Shown here one piece after another: positions 51,729-63,581 of a stretch of 64,000 nt of DNA (its first letter is position 1; each line of letters begins with the position of its first letter). The position numbers were made by a program, and so were the translations under genes. Source of the DNA: Stutzerimonas stutzeri (GTDB lineage: Bacteria > Pseudomonadota > Gammaproteobacteria > Pseudomonadales > Pseudomonadaceae); assembly GCF_024451105.1 (NCBI RefSeq), contig NZ_JANGEY010000014.1:1-64000 (forward strand). The letters run 5' to 3'. The notes under the pieces are model-generated. The model did no database searches, was not told the DNA's origin, and worked only from the letters and a program-made list of their open reading frames with translations.

Positions 51729-53195
51729 ATGCAGTACCGCGACCTGCGCGAGTTCATCCGCGGGCTGGAGGCGCAAGGCGAACTCAAGCGCATCCGGGTG
51801 CCCGTCTCGCCCGTGCTGGAAATGACCGAGATCTGCGACCGCACCCTGCGTCGCGGCGGCCCGGCGCTGCTGTTCGAGCAGCCGACCGGCCACGCCATGC
51901 CGGTGCTCGGCAACCTGTTCGGCACCCCGCGCCGGGTGGCGCTGGGCATGGGCGCCGCGGACGTTTCCGAGCTGCGCGAGATCGGCAGGCTGCTGGCCTA
52001 CCTCAAGGAGCCGGAGCCGCCCAAGGGCTTCAAGGACGCGCTGAGCAAGCTGCCACTGCTGAAGAAGGTGGTCAGCATGGCGCCCAAGGTGCTCAAGGAC
52101 GCGCCCTGCCAGGAGGTGGTGCTGGAGGGCGACGACGTCGACCTGTCGCGCATTCCGGTGCAGCACTGCTGGCCGGGCGATGCCGCGCCGCTGGTCACCT
52201 GGGGCCTGACCATCACCAAGGGGCCGAACAAGGAACGCCAGAACCTCGGCATCTACCGCCAGCAGGTGATCGGTCGCAACAAGCTGATCATGCGCTGGCT
52301 CAGCCACCGCGGCGGCGCGCTGGACTATCGCGAGTGGTGCCAGAAGTTCCCGGATCGCCCCTATCCGGTGTGCGTGGCGCTGGGCGCCGATCCGGCGACC
52401 ATCCTCGGCGCGGTCACCCCGGTGCCGGACACCCTCTCCGAGTACGCTTTCGCCGGGCTGCTGCGCGGCTCGCGCAGCGAACTGGTCAAGGCCATCGGCT
52501 CGGACCTGCAGGTGCCGGCCTACGCGGAGATCGTCCTCGAGGGCCATATCCATCCCGGCGAAACCGCCCCGGAGGGCCCCTACGGCGATCACACCGGCTA
52601 CTACAACGAGGTGGACCGCTTCCCGGTGTTCACCGTCGAGCGCGTCACCCACCGCAGGGATCCGATCTACCACAGCACCTACACCGGCCGTCCACCGGAC
52701 GAGCCGGCGATCCTCGGCGTGGCGCTCAACGAGGTGTTCGTGCCGATCCTGCAGAAGCAGTTCCCGGAAATCGTCGACTTCTACCTGCCGCCGGAAGGCT
52801 GTTCCTACCGCATGGCGGTGGTGACCATGAAGAAGCAGTATCCGGGGCATGCCAAGCGGGTGATGCTCGGCGTGTGGAGCTTCCTGCGCCAGTTCATGTA
52901 CACCAAGTTCGTCATCGTCACCGACGACGACATCGACGCCCGCGACTGGAACGACGTGATCTGGGCGATCACCACGCGCATGGACCCCAAGCGCGACACG
53001 GTGCTGATCGACAACACGCCGATCGACTATCTGGACTTCGCCTCGCCGGTCTCCGGGCTGGGCAGCAAGATGGGCCTGGACGCCACCCACAAGTGGCCGG
53101 GCGAGACCGATCGCGAGTGGGGCCGGGCGATCGAGCGCGATCCGGCCACGGTGGCGCGGGTCGACGCGCTGTGGAGCCAGTTGGGTATCGACTGA
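51729..53195 (+). CDS. ubiD: 4-hydroxy-3-polyprenylbenzoate decarboxylase UbiD
   Basis: 488 residues, [22 protein letters not shown] start, prFMN-binding region ([27 protein letters not shown]) and catalytic E-R-E network (near [13 protein letters not shown]). It decarboxylates the polyprenyl-hydroxybenzoate in ubiquinone synthesis using prenylated FMN made by UbiX. The flavin reductase-like gene that follows may share its transcript. Confidence 0.97.
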   Translation: MQYRDLREFIRGLEAQGELKRIRVPVSPVLEMTEICDRTLRRGGPALLFEQPTGHAMPVLGNLFGTPRRVALGMGAADVSELREIGRLLAYLKEPEPPKGFKDALSKLPLLKKVVSMAPKVLKDAPCQEVVLEGDDVDLSRIPVQHCWPGDAAPLVTWGLTITKGPNKERQNLGIYRQQVIGRNKLIMRWLSHRGGALDYREWCQKFPDRPYPVCVALGADPATILGAVTPVPDTLSEYAFAGLLRGSRSELVKAIGSDLQVPAYAEIVLEGHIHPGETAPEGPYGDHTGYYNEVDRFPVFTVERVTHRRDPIYHSTYTGRPPDEPAILGVALNEVFVPILQKQFPEIVDFYLPPEGCSYRMAVVTMKKQYPGHAKRVMLGVWSFLRQFMYTKFVIVTDDDIDARDWNDVIWAITTRMDPKRDTVLIDNTPIDYLDFASPVSGLGSKMGLDATHKWPGETDREWGRAIERDPATVARVDALWSQLGID

Positions 53196-53260
53196 GAGGC
53201 CGGGTGCGCCGACGCGGCCGCCGGGCAGCCCCTGGGCAGTCCTTCGCAACGGGAGTCATC

Positions 53261-54244
53261 ATGCGCATCACCCTGCAACCCTCCGGCCTGAGCCTCGAAC
53301 TGCTGCCCGGCGAGCGGATCCTCGACGCCGCGCGGCGCCTCGGTTTCGACTGCCCGCAGAGCTGCCGCAACGGCAACTGCCATGTCTGCGCCGCGCTGCT
53401 GGTGGAGGGCCGCGTGCGTCAGCAGGGCGCCGAGCTGGACCGCGGCGAGCTGTTCACCTGCATCGCCGAGCCGCTCGAGGACTGCGTGCTGCACTGGGAC
53501 GGCGTGCTGGCGCCGGGCGAGCTGCCGGTGCGCCGGCTGGCCTGCCAGCTGACGGCCTGCGAGGCGCTCGGCGGCGACGTGTTCCGCGTGCGCCTGCGCG
53601 CCCCCGCCGGCAGGCCGCCGCGCTACCACGCCGGCCAGTACCTGCTGCTCGAACGCGGGGCGGGCGGGCGCCCGGCGGCCTTCTCCATCGCCTCGGCACC
53701 GCACGCCGGGCGCGAGCTGGAACTGCACGTCCTGGCCCGTGACGACGGCACCCGCGCGCTGCTCGACGACATCCGCGCCAGTGGACTGGCGCGGGTGCAG
53801 TTGCCGTTCGGCGACTGCCACCTGGCCGCGCTGCCCGAGGGGCCGCTGCTGCTGCTCGCCGCCGGCACCGGGCTGGCGCAGATGCACGGCCTGATCGAGC
53901 ACTGCCGGGCCAGCGGCTTCGCCCATCCGCTGCACCTGTATTGGGGCGTGCGCCGGGCGCAGGACTTCTACCGCCTGGCGGTGTGGGACGAGTGGCGGCG
54001 TCTGCCCAACCTGTTCCTCCACCGGGTGGTCAGCGATCCGCTGCCGGACGACGGCTGGAGCGGGCGCTGCGGCCTGCTGCACCAGGCGGTGCGCGAGGAC
54101 TTCGCCGACCTGCGCGGCCTGCACGTCTACGCCAGCGGCTCGCCGGCGATGGTCTACGCGACCCTGGATGCGCTGGTCGCCGCCGGCATGGACGCGCACC
54201 AGATGCGCGCTGACGTGTTCGCCTACGCACCGCGCCCGGCCTGA
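53261..54244 (+). CDS. Ferredoxin-NAD(P)H reductase-like protein (2Fe-2S + FAD/NAD, AscD/Fre-like)
   Basis: 327 residues. N-terminal plant-type 2Fe-2S ferredoxin domain with CPQSCRNGNCHVC (residues about 31-43) and LFTCIA (fourth Cys). FAD domain (RYHAGQYLLLE, AFSIASAP) and NAD domain (LLLLAAGTGLAQMHGL). The family is often labelled CDP-6-deoxy-delta-3,4-glucoseen reductase; in pseudomonads it follows ubiD, so a supporting redox role in ubiquinone or UbiX/UbiD chemistry is possible. The substrate is unknown. Confidence 0.88.
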   Translation: MRITLQPSGLSLELLPGERILDAARRLGFDCPQSCRNGNCHVCAALLVEGRVRQQGAELDRGELFTCIAEPLEDCVLHWDGVLAPGELPVRRLACQLTACEALGGDVFRVRLRAPAGRPPRYHAGQYLLLERGAGGRPAAFSIASAPHAGRELELHVLARDDGTRALLDDIRASGLARVQLPFGDCHLAALPEGPLLLLAAGTGLAQMHGLIEHCRASGFAHPLHLYWGVRRAQDFYRLAVWDEWRRLPNLFLHRVVSDPLPDDGWSGRCGLLHQAVREDFADLRGLHVYASGSPAMVYATLDALVAAGMDAHQMRADVFAYAPRPA

Positions 54245-54433
54245 AAAGGGCTCGGCGTTCACGCTCCGGGGCGGCCGCGGGGGGCGAGCCGACCACTGGT
54301 TATATGGACAAATTGCACGGGCCTCGCGCTTGCCGGAGAATGCGCCCGGCTCGTTCGCGAGCTCATCCGCCAGGCGGCCAGAGAGCCCCGGCGACTCGCA
54401 CTTCAGCTTGCCTGTGAGGGAGAGGCATCCGAG

Positions 54434-54535
54434 ATGCAACCGCGCAAGAAACCCGATCTGCTGTGGATTCTGGTCTGCCTGTTCGGCCTGGGGCTGGTGA
54501 CCACCAGCTACGCGCAGAGCCTGTGGTGGCCCTGA
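54434..54535 (+). CDS. 33-residue membrane peptide
   Basis: MQPRKKPDLLWILVCLFGLG followed by LVTTSYAQSLWWP and a TGA. A basic start, one 17-20-residue membrane span and a Trp-rich end give a clean N-in single-pass topology. A purine-rich GGGAGAGG lies 10 nt upstream of the ATG. Function unknown; I have a vague memory of similar short predicted proteins near this locus in pseudomonads. Confidence 0.6.
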   Translation: MQPRKKPDLLWILVCLFGLGLVTTSYAQSLWWP

Positions 54536-54581
54536 GCCCGTCGAGCGCCTGAAGTCCCTCGCCCCGCTCGTGCGTCGCCGG

Positions 54582-55235
54582 CTAGCGTCGGCGCCGGCCC
54601 GAAGCGTACGCCTCCTCCAGCTCCTCGCGGCGACAGCCGGCGTGCCAGCCGCGGTCGGTCACGGTCGCGTGCAGCGGCACGTCCCAGCTCTCCAGCGGCA
54701 GGCGGTCGACCTGCTGGCAGGCGTGCGCCAGGCCGAGCAGCACCGGCTTCTGCCAGTTGCGGTGGCGCAGGCGGTAGGCCAGGGCGCGGTCGTAGAAGCC
54801 GCCGCCCATGCCCAGTCGGCCGCCCGAGTCGTCGAACCCCACCAGCGGCAGCAGCAGCAGGTCCAGCGCCCAGGGCTTGCGCTGGCGCGCCGGACAGGGA
54901 TGCGGTTCGGGAATGCGGAAGCGGTTGCGGCGCAGCGTTTCGCCGGCCTCCAGGCGCTGGAACACCATGTGGGTGCGTGGCCAGTGCGCCAGCAGCGGCA
55001 GGTAGACCTGCTTGCCGCGGCGCAGCGCCTCGCGGCGCAGCAGCGCCGGGTCGATCTCGCCGTCGTTGGGCAGGTACAGGGCGATGTGCCGGGCGCGGCG
55101 GAACAGCGGATGCTGGGCCAGCTGGCGGTACAGGTCGCGGGCGGCCTGGCGCTGCTCGGCCGGGGTCAGGGCGCGGCGTTTGGCGCGCAGCAGGCGGCGC
55201 AGGGCGGGGCGGGAGTGCTGGTCGGCGTGGATCAT
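54582..55235 (-). CDS. 5-formyltetrahydrofolate cyclo-ligase
   Basis: 217 residues. An ATP-binding basic N-terminus (RPALRRLLRAKRRALTP), YLPNDGEIDPALL (folate pocket) and the ligase signature LVGFDDSGGRLGMGGGFYDRAL. It converts 5-formyl-THF to 5,10-methenyl-THF. It sits directly downstream of 6S RNA, as in most gamma-proteobacteria, where ssrS and this gene are co-transcribed. Confidence 0.95.
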   Translation of the reverse strand: MIHADQHSRPALRRLLRAKRRALTPAEQRQAARDLYRQLAQHPLFRRARHIALYLPNDGEIDPALLRREALRRGKQVYLPLLAHWPRTHMVFQRLEAGETLRRNRFRIPEPHPCPARQRKPWALDLLLLPLVGFDDSGGRLGMGGGFYDRALAYRLRHRNWQKPVLLGLAHACQQVDRLPLESWDVPLHATVTDRGWHAGCRREELEEAYASGRRRR

Positions 55236-55349
55236 CGCGGAGGCTGACGGATACGGCTCGGCCGTGATCGGCGGGTCGATGGGCGGGCAGCTGCACGGCA
55301 GGCGAGACGGCTGTCGCCGCGGGCCGGGCGCAGAGGCCGGCCGGAAAGA

Positions 55350-55534
55350 AGCATGACTCCCCGAAGTGCCGCTGTCGGGTTAGCCCTTGAACCCGAAAGT
55401 TCAAGGTGGAGGTTGCAGGAAGCGTTAAGGCTTTCCGTCAGGCGGACATGCACACCGGCTTCCAAACGCAACCCCCGGGTTGTGTGAATCGGCTCAGGGA
55501 CATCGCCGACTGGCCAACACACCAGGGAGCATGG
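55350..55534 (-). ncRNA. ssrS: 6S RNA (SsrS)
   Basis: The minus strand between zapA and the cyclo-ligase carries the Pseudomonas 6S landmarks: CCCTGGTGTGTTGGCCAGTC at the 5' side, GATGTCCCTGAGCC, GGTGTGCATGTCCGCC in the loop region, CCTTGAACTTTCGGGTTCAA and GGCTAACCCGACAGCGGCA near the 3' end. Both strands form a long bulged hairpin that mimics an open promoter and binds sigma-70 RNA polymerase. Ends are approximate. Confidence 0.92.
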
Positions 55535-55562
55535 GCTGAGTTTACCGCAAACTCCCGGCTTG

Positions 55563-55883
55563 TCATCCCTGCCGTTGCTCCGGCGGTCGCTCCTGCAGGG
55601 CGCGGTCGACCCGGTCGAGCAGCTCGCGCATCCGCTCGCGGGTGTCGCCGGCCGTCGGCTGCGCCGGCGCGGCGCCGCGCTGCAGCAGTTCGTGGGCGAT
55701 GTTCAGCGCGGCGAGCACGGCGATGCGGTCGGCGCCGATCACCTTGCCGCTGTTGCGGATCTCGCGCATCTTGCCGTCCACGTAGCGCGCTGCGCTTTCG
55801 AGGTTGGCGCGCTGCTGCGGCGGGCAGGCGATGGGGTATTCCTTGTCGAGGATCTGTACGGTGACGGTCTGCGTCTGGTTCAT
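55563..55883 (-). CDS. zapA: Cell division protein ZapA
   Basis: 106 residues, MNQTQTVTVQILDKEYPIACPPQQRANLESAARYVDGKM: the ZapA fold with a C-terminal helix. It cross-links FtsZ filaments. The ATG overlaps the stop of the next upstream gene (ATGA). Confidence 0.95.
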   Translation of the reverse strand: MNQTQTVTVQILDKEYPIACPPQQRANLESAARYVDGKMREIRNSGKVIGADRIAVLAALNIAHELLQRGAAPAQPTAGDTRERMRELLDRVDRALQERPPEQRQG

Positions 55884-56089
55884 GAGTCCTGCTCCAGGGC
55901 CTTGAGGCGCGAAATCATCGCTTCGACCGTCTGCCGGGCCAGTTCGTTCTGCTCGATCAGTCGCGTGCGCTCGGCGCGCCACTGCTGCTCGCCGGCCCGC
56001 AGCTGGCGGTTTTCCAGGCGCAGCTGTTCGACCTGGCGGATCAGCTGCTCGATCTTCGCCGCCAGGGCGTTGAGGTCGGCGTCTTCCAT
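55880..56089 (-). CDS. TIGR02449 family coiled-coil protein (ZapB-like)
   Basis: 69 residues, nearly all coiled coil: LAAKIEQLIRQVEQLRLENRQ. TIGR02449 proteins pair with ZapA genes in gamma-proteobacteria and are possible ZapB analogues. Translationally coupled to zapA. Confidence 0.9.
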   Translation of the reverse strand: MEDADLNALAAKIEQLIRQVEQLRLENRQLRAGEQQWRAERTRLIEQNELARQTVEAMISRLKALEQDS

Positions 56090-56232
56090 GGGCGTACGCT
56101 CGCGGCGCGCAATGACCCTTCGACTATACAACACAACCGCCATGGCGGCCCGGGCCGATGGTCTTGGCCGGCGCGCGGGTGCTAGCATTGGCCGACGATT
56201 CCCCTCCTTCCGTCCGGTGCCGACTGCCTGCC

Positions 56233-56796
56233 ATGTCCCTGCCTGCTTCCGCCTATTCCGCCTTCGCCGCCCTGCTGACCAACGCCGGCCAGTCCATTTC
56301 GCCCGCCGAGCTGCATGGTCTGCTGCTGGGACGTACCTGCGCCGGTGCCGGCTTCGACCCGGACCTGTGGCTGGCCGCCGCCGCCGAGCTGCTCGATACA
56401 GCGCCCGACGAGCGTCTGCGCCAGGCGCTGCTCGGCCTGCAGGCGATGCTCAAGGGCGAGCTGGAGGGCGGCGAGCTGTCGCTGGTGCTGCTGCTGCCGG
56501 CCGACGAGGCGCCGCTGGCCGAGCGCGCCGCGGCGCTGGGCCAGTGGTGCCAGGGCTTCCTCGCCGGTTTCGGCCTGACCGCCCGCCAGGGCAAGCTGTC
56601 CGCCGAGGCCGGCGAGGTGCTCGAGGATCTCGCCGCCATCGCGCGCATCGAGGAGTCGCTGGAGGAGTCCGAGGACGCCGAGAACGACTACATGGAAGTC
56701 ATGGAGTACCTGCGCGTCGCGCCCCTGCTGCTGCTCAGCGAGTGCGGCGGCCTGCCGGTGAAGCCTGCCGACGACGCCAAACCTTCCCTGCACTGA
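56233..56796 (+). CDS. YgfB/YecA (UPF0149) family protein
   Basis: 187 residues. [31 protein letters not shown] is the UPF0149 N-terminus; the C-terminal part has [19 protein letters not shown]. In P. aeruginosa YgfB lies in this place before pepP and is reported to affect beta-lactam resistance by repressing alpA. Divergent from the zapA pair. Confidence 0.92.
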   Translation: MSLPASAYSAFAALLTNAGQSISPAELHGLLLGRTCAGAGFDPDLWLAAAAELLDTAPDERLRQALLGLQAMLKGELEGGELSLVLLLPADEAPLAERAAALGQWCQGFLAGFGLTARQGKLSAEAGEVLEDLAAIARIEESLEESEDAENDYMEVMEYLRVAPLLLLSECGGLPVKPADDAKPSLH

Positions 56797-56816
56797 CCCC
56801 GCCAAGGAGGCGCGCC

Positions 56817-58151
<1,335 letters not shown>

Positions 58152-58155
58152 CGGC

Positions 58156-59364
58156 ATGGGCATGGATGCGCGGCACGGCGGCCGGAGCCGCATCGCCATC
58201 GTCGGCGGCGGACTGGTCGGCGCCAGCCTGGCGCTGGCCCTGCTGCGCGGCGGCGTCGGCGCGCGCGACTGGTCGATCAGCCTGATCGAGCCGCACGCGC
58301 CCGGCGACGGCTTCCAGCCCAGCTACGACGCGCGCTGCTCGGCGCTGTCGTTCGGCACCCGGCTGATCTACGAGGACCTCGGCCTGTGGCCGGCGATCGC
58401 CGAGCGGGCCGAGCCGATCACCGATATCCATGTCTCCGAGCGCGGTCGCTTCGGCGCCACCCGCCTGGCGGCGGAGCAGGAGGGGGTGCCGGCGCTGGGC
58501 TACGTGGTGGAGAACGCCTGGCTGGGTCACTGCCTGTGGCAGGCGCTGCACGGCGAAGCCGGCATCGACTGGCGCTGCCCGGCGCGGGTGAGCGCGGCGC
58601 AGGCCCGCGCCGGCGGTTACCGGCTGACCCTCGACGACGGCAGCCCGCTGGACTGCGAGCTGCTGGTGCTGGCCGACGGCGGTCGTTCCGACCTGCGTCG
58701 GCAGTTGGGTATCCACGTGCGCCGCACGCCCTACGGACAGACCGCGCTGATCGCCAACGTCACGCCCGGCGAGCCGCATCGCGGCGAGGCCTTCGAGCGT
58801 TTCACCAGCGACGGGCCAATGGCCCTGCTGCCGCTGGCCGACGACCGCTGCGCGCTGGTCTGGACCCGTCCGGACGCCGACGCCGCGCGTCTCGCGGCGC
58901 TCGACGAGCGGGCCTTCCTCGCCGAGCTGCAGCAGGCCTTCGGCTACCGCCTCGGCGCCTTCCGCAAGGTCGGCGCGCGGCACAGCTATCCGCTGGCGCT
59001 GCTCGAGGCCGAAGAGCAGGTGCGCCGCCACCTGGTGGTGCTCGGCAACGCCGCCCACGGCCTGCACCCGATCGCCGGGCAGGGCTACAACCTTTCCTTG
59101 CGCGACGTCATGGCGCTGGCCGAGACCCTGCTGCAGGATGAAGCGCCGCTCGGCGATCTGGCCGCGCTGCAACGCTACCTGGCCGGCCAGCGCCTGGATC
59201 AGACGCTGACCGTGGGCTTTTCCGACAAGGTCACCCGGCTGTTCTCCCACGGCCGCCGTGGCCTGGGCGACGTGCGCCATCTCGGCCTGCTGGCGCTCGA
59301 CCTGCTGCCGCCGGCCAAGCACTGGTTCGCCCGCCAGGCCATGGGCCTCGGCAGCCGGCCCTGA
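58156..59364 (+). CDS. ubiH: 2-octaprenyl-6-methoxyphenyl hydroxylase UbiH
   Basis: 402 residues. FAD Rossmann motif IAIVGGGLVGASLALALL (residues 13-30), DG motif VLADGGRSDLRR and second FAD motif VVLGNAAHGLHPIAGQGYNLSLRD. An aromatic flavin hydroxylase of ubiquinone synthesis. It begins 4 bp after pepP; MDARH two codons in is an alternative start. Confidence 0.94.
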   Translation: MGMDARHGGRSRIAIVGGGLVGASLALALLRGGVGARDWSISLIEPHAPGDGFQPSYDARCSALSFGTRLIYEDLGLWPAIAERAEPITDIHVSERGRFGATRLAAEQEGVPALGYVVENAWLGHCLWQALHGEAGIDWRCPARVSAAQARAGGYRLTLDDGSPLDCELLVLADGGRSDLRRQLGIHVRRTPYGQTALIANVTPGEPHRGEAFERFTSDGPMALLPLADDRCALVWTRPDADAARLAALDERAFLAELQQAFGYRLGAFRKVGARHSYPLALLEAEEQVRRHLVVLGNAAHGLHPIAGQGYNLSLRDVMALAETLLQDEAPLGDLAALQRYLAGQRLDQTLTVGFSDKVTRLFSHGRRGLGDVRHLGLLALDLLPPAKHWFARQAMGLGSRP

Positions 59365-59411
59365 GACCACTTTACAGGCGCCCGCCGACCGGCAGGCGCG
59401 AGGAGCACCCG

Positions 59412-60662
59412 ATGCACGCAGACCTGATCATCGTCGGCGCCGGCATGGTCGGCAGCAGCCTGGCGCTGGCCCTGGCCGGCAGCGGCCTGCGCATCCTGCT
59501 GCTCGACGGCGGCGCGCTGGCGCCGACGCCCTTCGAGCCGACCGCGCCCTTCGAGCCGCGGGTCAGCGCGCTGTCCGAAGCCAGCCGGCGCATCCTCGCC
59601 CGGCTCGGTGCCTGGGACGGCATCCTCGCCCGTCGCGCCGCGCCCTACACGGCGATGCAGGTGTGGGACGGCTCGGGTACCGGGCAGATCCAGTTTTCCG
59701 CCGCCAGCGTGCACGCCGCGGTGCTCGGCCACATCGTCGAGAACCGCGTGGTGCAGGACGCCCTGCTCGAGCGTCTGCAGGACAGCGGCGTCGAGCTGCT
59801 GCCCCACGCCCGCCTGGAGCAGCTGCGCCGTTCCGCTGGCGCTTGGCTGCTGCGGCTGGCCGACGGCCGCGAGCTGCGCACGCCGCTGCTGGTCGCCGCC
59901 GACGGCGCCCAGTCGGCGGTGCGCCGGCTGGCCGGCTGCGCCACCCGCGAATGGGATTACCTGCACCATGCCATCGTCACCAGTGTGCGTTGCGAGCAAC
60001 CCCACCAGGCCACCGCCTGGCAGCGCTTCACCGACGACGGCCCGCTGGCCTTCCTGCCGCTCGACAGGGGCGGCGACCGCCACTGGTGCTCGATCGTCTG
60101 GTCGTGCACCCCGGGCGAGGCCGCGCGGCTGATGGCGCTGGACGACGCGGCCTTCGCCGCCGCGCTGGGTCGCGCTTTCGAGCAGCGCCTCGGCGCCGTG
60201 CTGGCGGTCGACCCGCGGCTGTGCATCCCGCTGCGCCAGCGCCACGCGCGGCGCTACGTCGAGCCGGGGCTGGCGTTGATCGGCGACGCCGCCCACGTCA
60301 TCCATCCGCTGGCCGGGCAGGGCGTCAACCTCGGTTTTCTCGACGCCGCGACCCTCGCCGAGGTGCTGCTGCACGCCCACGCGCGCGGCGAGAAGCTCGC
60401 CGATGCGCGGGTGCTGGGTCGCTTCGAGCGCCGGCGGATGCCGCACAACCTGGCGATGATGGCGGCCATGGAGGGCTTCGAGCGGCTGTTCCAGGCCGAC
60501 CGGCCGGCGCTGCGCTGGCTGCGCAACGCCGGACTGCGCCTGATGGACGGTCACCACGAGGCCAAGGGCCTGTTCGTGCGCCAGGCGCTCGGCCTGTCCG
60601 GCGACCTGCCGGCACTGGCGCGGGCGGAAGGGCTTGAGCTGCGGCAAAAAATCCGCGCCTGA
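59412..60662 (+). CDS. ubiI: UbiI/VisC family FAD-dependent hydroxylase
   Basis: 416 residues with the same fold as ubi[38 protein letters not shown] and [25 protein letters not shown]. UbiI hydroxylates C5 of the ubiquinone ring; closely related UbiF- or VisC-type specificity cannot be excluded. Follows ubiH after 47 bp with GAGGAG before the ATG. Confidence 0.93.
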   Translation: MHADLIIVGAGMVGSSLALALAGSGLRILLLDGGALAPTPFEPTAPFEPRVSALSEASRRILARLGAWDGILARRAAPYTAMQVWDGSGTGQIQFSAASVHAAVLGHIVENRVVQDALLERLQDSGVELLPHARLEQLRRSAGAWLLRLADGRELRTPLLVAADGAQSAVRRLAGCATREWDYLHHAIVTSVRCEQPHQATAWQRFTDDGPLAFLPLDRGGDRHWCSIVWSCTPGEAARLMALDDAAFAAALGRAFEQRLGAVLAVDPRLCIPLRQRHARRYVEPGLALIGDAAHVIHPLAGQGVNLGFLDAATLAEVLLHAHARGEKLADARVLGRFERRRMPHNLAMMAAMEGFERLFQADRPALRWLRNAGLRLMDGHHEAKGLFVRQALGLSGDLPALARAEGLELRQKIRA

Positions 60663-60686
60663 GGGTCATTCTCCGGTTGTGAAGGC

Positions 60687-60707
60687 AAATGCTAGTAACT
60701 ATCATTT
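60687..60707. promoter_or_regulatory. Palindrome upstream of the iron-binding protein gene
   Basis: AAATGCTAGTAACTATCATTT is a near-perfect palindrome 31 bp before the ATG in an AT-rich patch. The position suits a repressor site and the target is an iron transporter, but only about nine of nineteen positions match the Fur consensus. Confidence 0.35.
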
Positions 60708-60738
60708 GGCAACTTCCATCCTCAACGAGGCGCGTTCC

Positions 60739-61740
60739 ATGCAGGCAAACAAGCAGTTCCTGGCAGCCCTGGCGCTGACCACCCTGGCCGGTACCGTTCA
60801 GGCCGCCGACGAAGTCGTGGTGTACTCGGCGCGCATCGACGAGCTGATCAAGCCGGTGTTCGACCAGTACACCGCCAAGACCGGGGTCAAGGTCAAGTTC
60901 ATCACCGACAAGGAAGCGCCGCTGCTGGCGCGCCTGAAGGCCGAAGGTGCCAATACCCCGGCCGACCTGCTGATCACCGTGGATGCCGGCAACCTCTGGC
61001 AGGCCGAGCAGGAAGGCGTGCTCAAGCCGCTGCAGTCCAAGGTCATCGAGGGCAACATTCCCAGCCAGTACCGCTCCAGCAGCAATTCCTGGACCGGCCT
61101 GTCGCTGCGTGCGCGGACCATCGTCTACTCCACCGAGCGGGTCAAGCCGGAAGAGCTGTCCACCTACGAGGCGCTGGCCGACCAGAACTGGGAAGGCCGC
61201 CTGTGCCTGCGCTCGAGCAAGAAGGTCTACAACCAGTCGCTGACCGCCACCCTGATCGAGACCCACGGCGCCGAGCAGGCCGAGCGGATCGTCAAGGGCT
61301 GGGTGAACAACCTGGCCACCGATCCGTTCGCCGACGACACCGCGCTGATCCAGGCGATCGACGCCGGCCAGTGCGACGTCGGCATCGTCAACACCTACTA
61401 CTACGGTCGCCTGCATCAGCAGAAGCCGGGGCTCAAGGCCAAGCTGTTCTGGCCGAACCAGGCCGACCGCGGCGTCCACGTCAACCTGGCCGGCGCCGGC
61501 GTGACCAGGCACGCTCCGCATGCCGAGCAGGCGCAGAAGCTGCTCGAGTGGATGACCAGCCCGGAGGCCCAGGCGGTGTTCGCCGGGGTCAATCAGGAGT
61601 ACCCGGCCAACCCGCAGGTCGAGCCGTCCGCCGAGGTGGCCGCCTGGGGCGAGTTCAAGGCCGACAGCGTCGCGGTGGAAGTGGCCGGCAAGCGCCAGGC
61701 CGAGGCGATCCGCCTGATGGATCGTGCCGGCTGGAACTGA
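60739..61740 (+). CDS. Ferric iron ABC transporter, periplasmic binding protein (FbpA/FutA-like)
   Basis: 333 residues with a signal peptide ([22 protein letters not shown] cut near AADE). Family traits: [25 protein letters not shown], and the iron-site tyrosines in [10 protein letters not shown]. It binds Fe3+ in the periplasm and delivers it to the permease encoded next. No ATPase gene follows within the window; it must be elsewhere. Confidence 0.93.
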   Translation: MQANKQFLAALALTTLAGTVQAADEVVVYSARIDELIKPVFDQYTAKTGVKVKFITDKEAPLLARLKAEGANTPADLLITVDAGNLWQAEQEGVLKPLQSKVIEGNIPSQYRSSSNSWTGLSLRARTIVYSTERVKPEELSTYEALADQNWEGRLCLRSSKKVYNQSLTATLIETHGAEQAERIVKGWVNNLATDPFADDTALIQAIDAGQCDVGIVNTYYYGRLHQQKPGLKAKLFWPNQADRGVHVNLAGAGVTRHAPHAEQAQKLLEWMTSPEAQAVFAGVNQEYPANPQVEPSAEVAAWGEFKADSVAVEVAGKRQAEAIRLMDRAGWN

Positions 61741-61765
61741 TTCCCGTCCGCCTTTGGTTATACTC

Positions 61766-61799
61766 GACGCCCCGGTCTCGACCGGGGCGTTTTCGTTTG
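61766..61799 (+). terminator. Terminator between binding protein and permease genes
   Basis: CGCCCCGG / CCGGGGCG with loop TCTCGA followed by TTTTCGTTTG. It would limit read-through, giving more binding protein than permease. Confidence 0.8.
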
Positions 61800-61876
61800 T
61801 GGGGCGAGCATGGCCGTGCATGGGAATTGCATGAGACACCGCGCCCGTTCCGCCCGTCGTCTGCCAAGGAGTCCGC

Positions 61877-63493
61877 GTGGCCCATTCCGCCCAACGCCGC
61901 TGGTATCCGCTCGCCGCGGCCATCGCCGCCCTGGTCCTGCTGCCGCTCAGCGTCCTGCTGCTGAGCTGGGGCGAGGTGGACGGCGAGATCTGGAGCCACC
62001 TGTGGGATACCCAGATGCCGCGCCTGCTCGGCAACACCCTGAGTCTGCTGCTCGGCGTCGGCGTCGGCGTGACCCTGCTCGGCGTCAGCCTGGCCTGGCT
62101 TACCGCGCTGTGCGAGTTCCCCGGGCGCAAGTGGCTGGACTGGGCGTTGATGCTGCCCTTCGCGATCCCCGCTTACGTGCTGGCGTTCGTCTTCGTCGGC
62201 CTGCTGGATTTCGCCGGGCCGGTGCAGAGCCTGCTGCGCGAGCTGTTCGGCAGCGGCCTGCGGCTGCCCAGGGTGCGTTCCACCGGCGGGGTGATCCTGG
62301 TGCTGGTGCTGGTGTTCTATCCCTACGTCTACCTGCTGGCGCGCAACGCCTTCCTCGCCCAGGGGCGCGGCCTGATGGAGGCGGCGCGGGTGCTCGGCCT
62401 GTCGCCCTGGCAGGCGTTCTGGCGGGTCGCCCTGCCGGTGGCGCGGCCGGCCATCGGCGCGGGCCTGGCGCTGGCGCTGATGGAGACCCTGGCCGACTTC
62501 GGCGCGGTCTCGGTGTTCAACTTCGACACCTTCACCACCGCCATCTACAAGACTTGGTACGGCTTCTACAGCCTGTCCAGCGCCACCCAGCTGGCCAGCC
62601 TGCTGCTGCTGGCGGTGATGGTCCTGCTCTGGGGCGAGCGCCGTGCCCGCGGTGCCAGCCGGCCCGGCAACGAGCGCGCGCGCAGCGGCGCGCTCTACCC
62701 GCTGCGTGGCGCCAAGGCCTTCGCCGCCAGCGCCTGGTGCGGCCTGGTGTTCGCCTGCGCCTTCGTCGTGCCGCTGCTGCAGCTGCTGGTGTGGTTCTGG
62801 CAGCGCGGCCGCTTCGACCTCGACGAGCGCTATTACGGGCTGATCCTGCACACCCTCTACCTCGGCGCGCTGGCTGCGGCGATCACCGTGGCGCTGGCCC
62901 TGCTGCTGGCCTTCGCCCGCCGGCTGACGCCGACCCGGCGCATGCAGGCGCTGGTCGGTCTGGCCAACCTCGGCTACGCGCTGCCCGGCTCGGTGCTGGC
63001 GGTGTCGATCATGCTCGCCTTCAGCTGGCTGGACCGCCACCTGGTGATCCCGCTGTCCGGCGCCCTCGGCGGCGCCGGCAAGCCACTGCTGCTGGGCAGC
63101 CTGGCGGCGCTGCTGCTGGCCTACCTGATCCGCTTCATGGCGGTGGCCCACGGCCCGCTGGAGGGCAGCCTGGCGCGCATCCGCCCGTCGCTGCCGGAGG
63201 CCTCGCGCAGCCTGGGGGTCGGCGGCGTGCGGCTGTTCGGCCGGGTCTACCTGCCGCTGCTGGTGCCCGGCGTGCTCAGCGCGGCGCTGCTGGTGTTCGT
63301 CGACGTGCTCAAGGAGATGCCGGCGACCCTGCTGATGCGCCCGTTCGGCTGGGACACCCTGGCGGTGCGGGTGTTCGAGATGACCAGCGAGGGCGAATGG
63401 GCGCGCGCCGCGCTGCCGGCGCTGACCCTGGTGCTGGTCGGCCTGCTGCCGGTGATCGGCCTGATCCGTCGCTCGGCGCGGCGCTTCGGCTGA
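61877..63493 (+). CDS. Ferric iron ABC transporter permease (FbpB-like, fused double)
   Basis: 538 residues from a GTG with AAGGAG 8 nt upstream. Twelve membrane segments in two homologous halves, each with an EAA loop ([26 protein letters not shown] and [23 protein letters not shown]). Such fused permeases form the whole membrane channel for Fe3+ import. Partner of the binding protein upstream. Confidence 0.93.
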   Translation: MAHSAQRRWYPLAAAIAALVLLPLSVLLLSWGEVDGEIWSHLWDTQMPRLLGNTLSLLLGVGVGVTLLGVSLAWLTALCEFPGRKWLDWALMLPFAIPAYVLAFVFVGLLDFAGPVQSLLRELFGSGLRLPRVRSTGGVILVLVLVFYPYVYLLARNAFLAQGRGLMEAARVLGLSPWQAFWRVALPVARPAIGAGLALALMETLADFGAVSVFNFDTFTTAIYKTWYGFYSLSSATQLASLLLLAVMVLLWGERRARGASRPGNERARSGALYPLRGAKAFAASAWCGLVFACAFVVPLLQLLVWFWQRGRFDLDERYYGLILHTLYLGALAAAITVALALLLAFARRLTPTRRMQALVGLANLGYALPGSVLAVSIMLAFSWLDRHLVIPLSGALGGAGKPLLLGSLAALLLAYLIRFMAVAHGPLEGSLARIRPSLPEASRSLGVGGVRLFGRVYLPLLVPGVLSAALLVFVDVLKEMPATLLMRPFGWDTLAVRVFEMTSEGEWARAALPALTLVLVGLLPVIGLIRRSARRFG

Positions 63494-63581
63494 GGCGCGC
63501 GCCGGCGCCCTGACCGGGCGCATGTCCGCACGCGCTTTTGCGGCTACAATGCCCGCCATTCGAGGCCCGCAAGAGGTTCCC

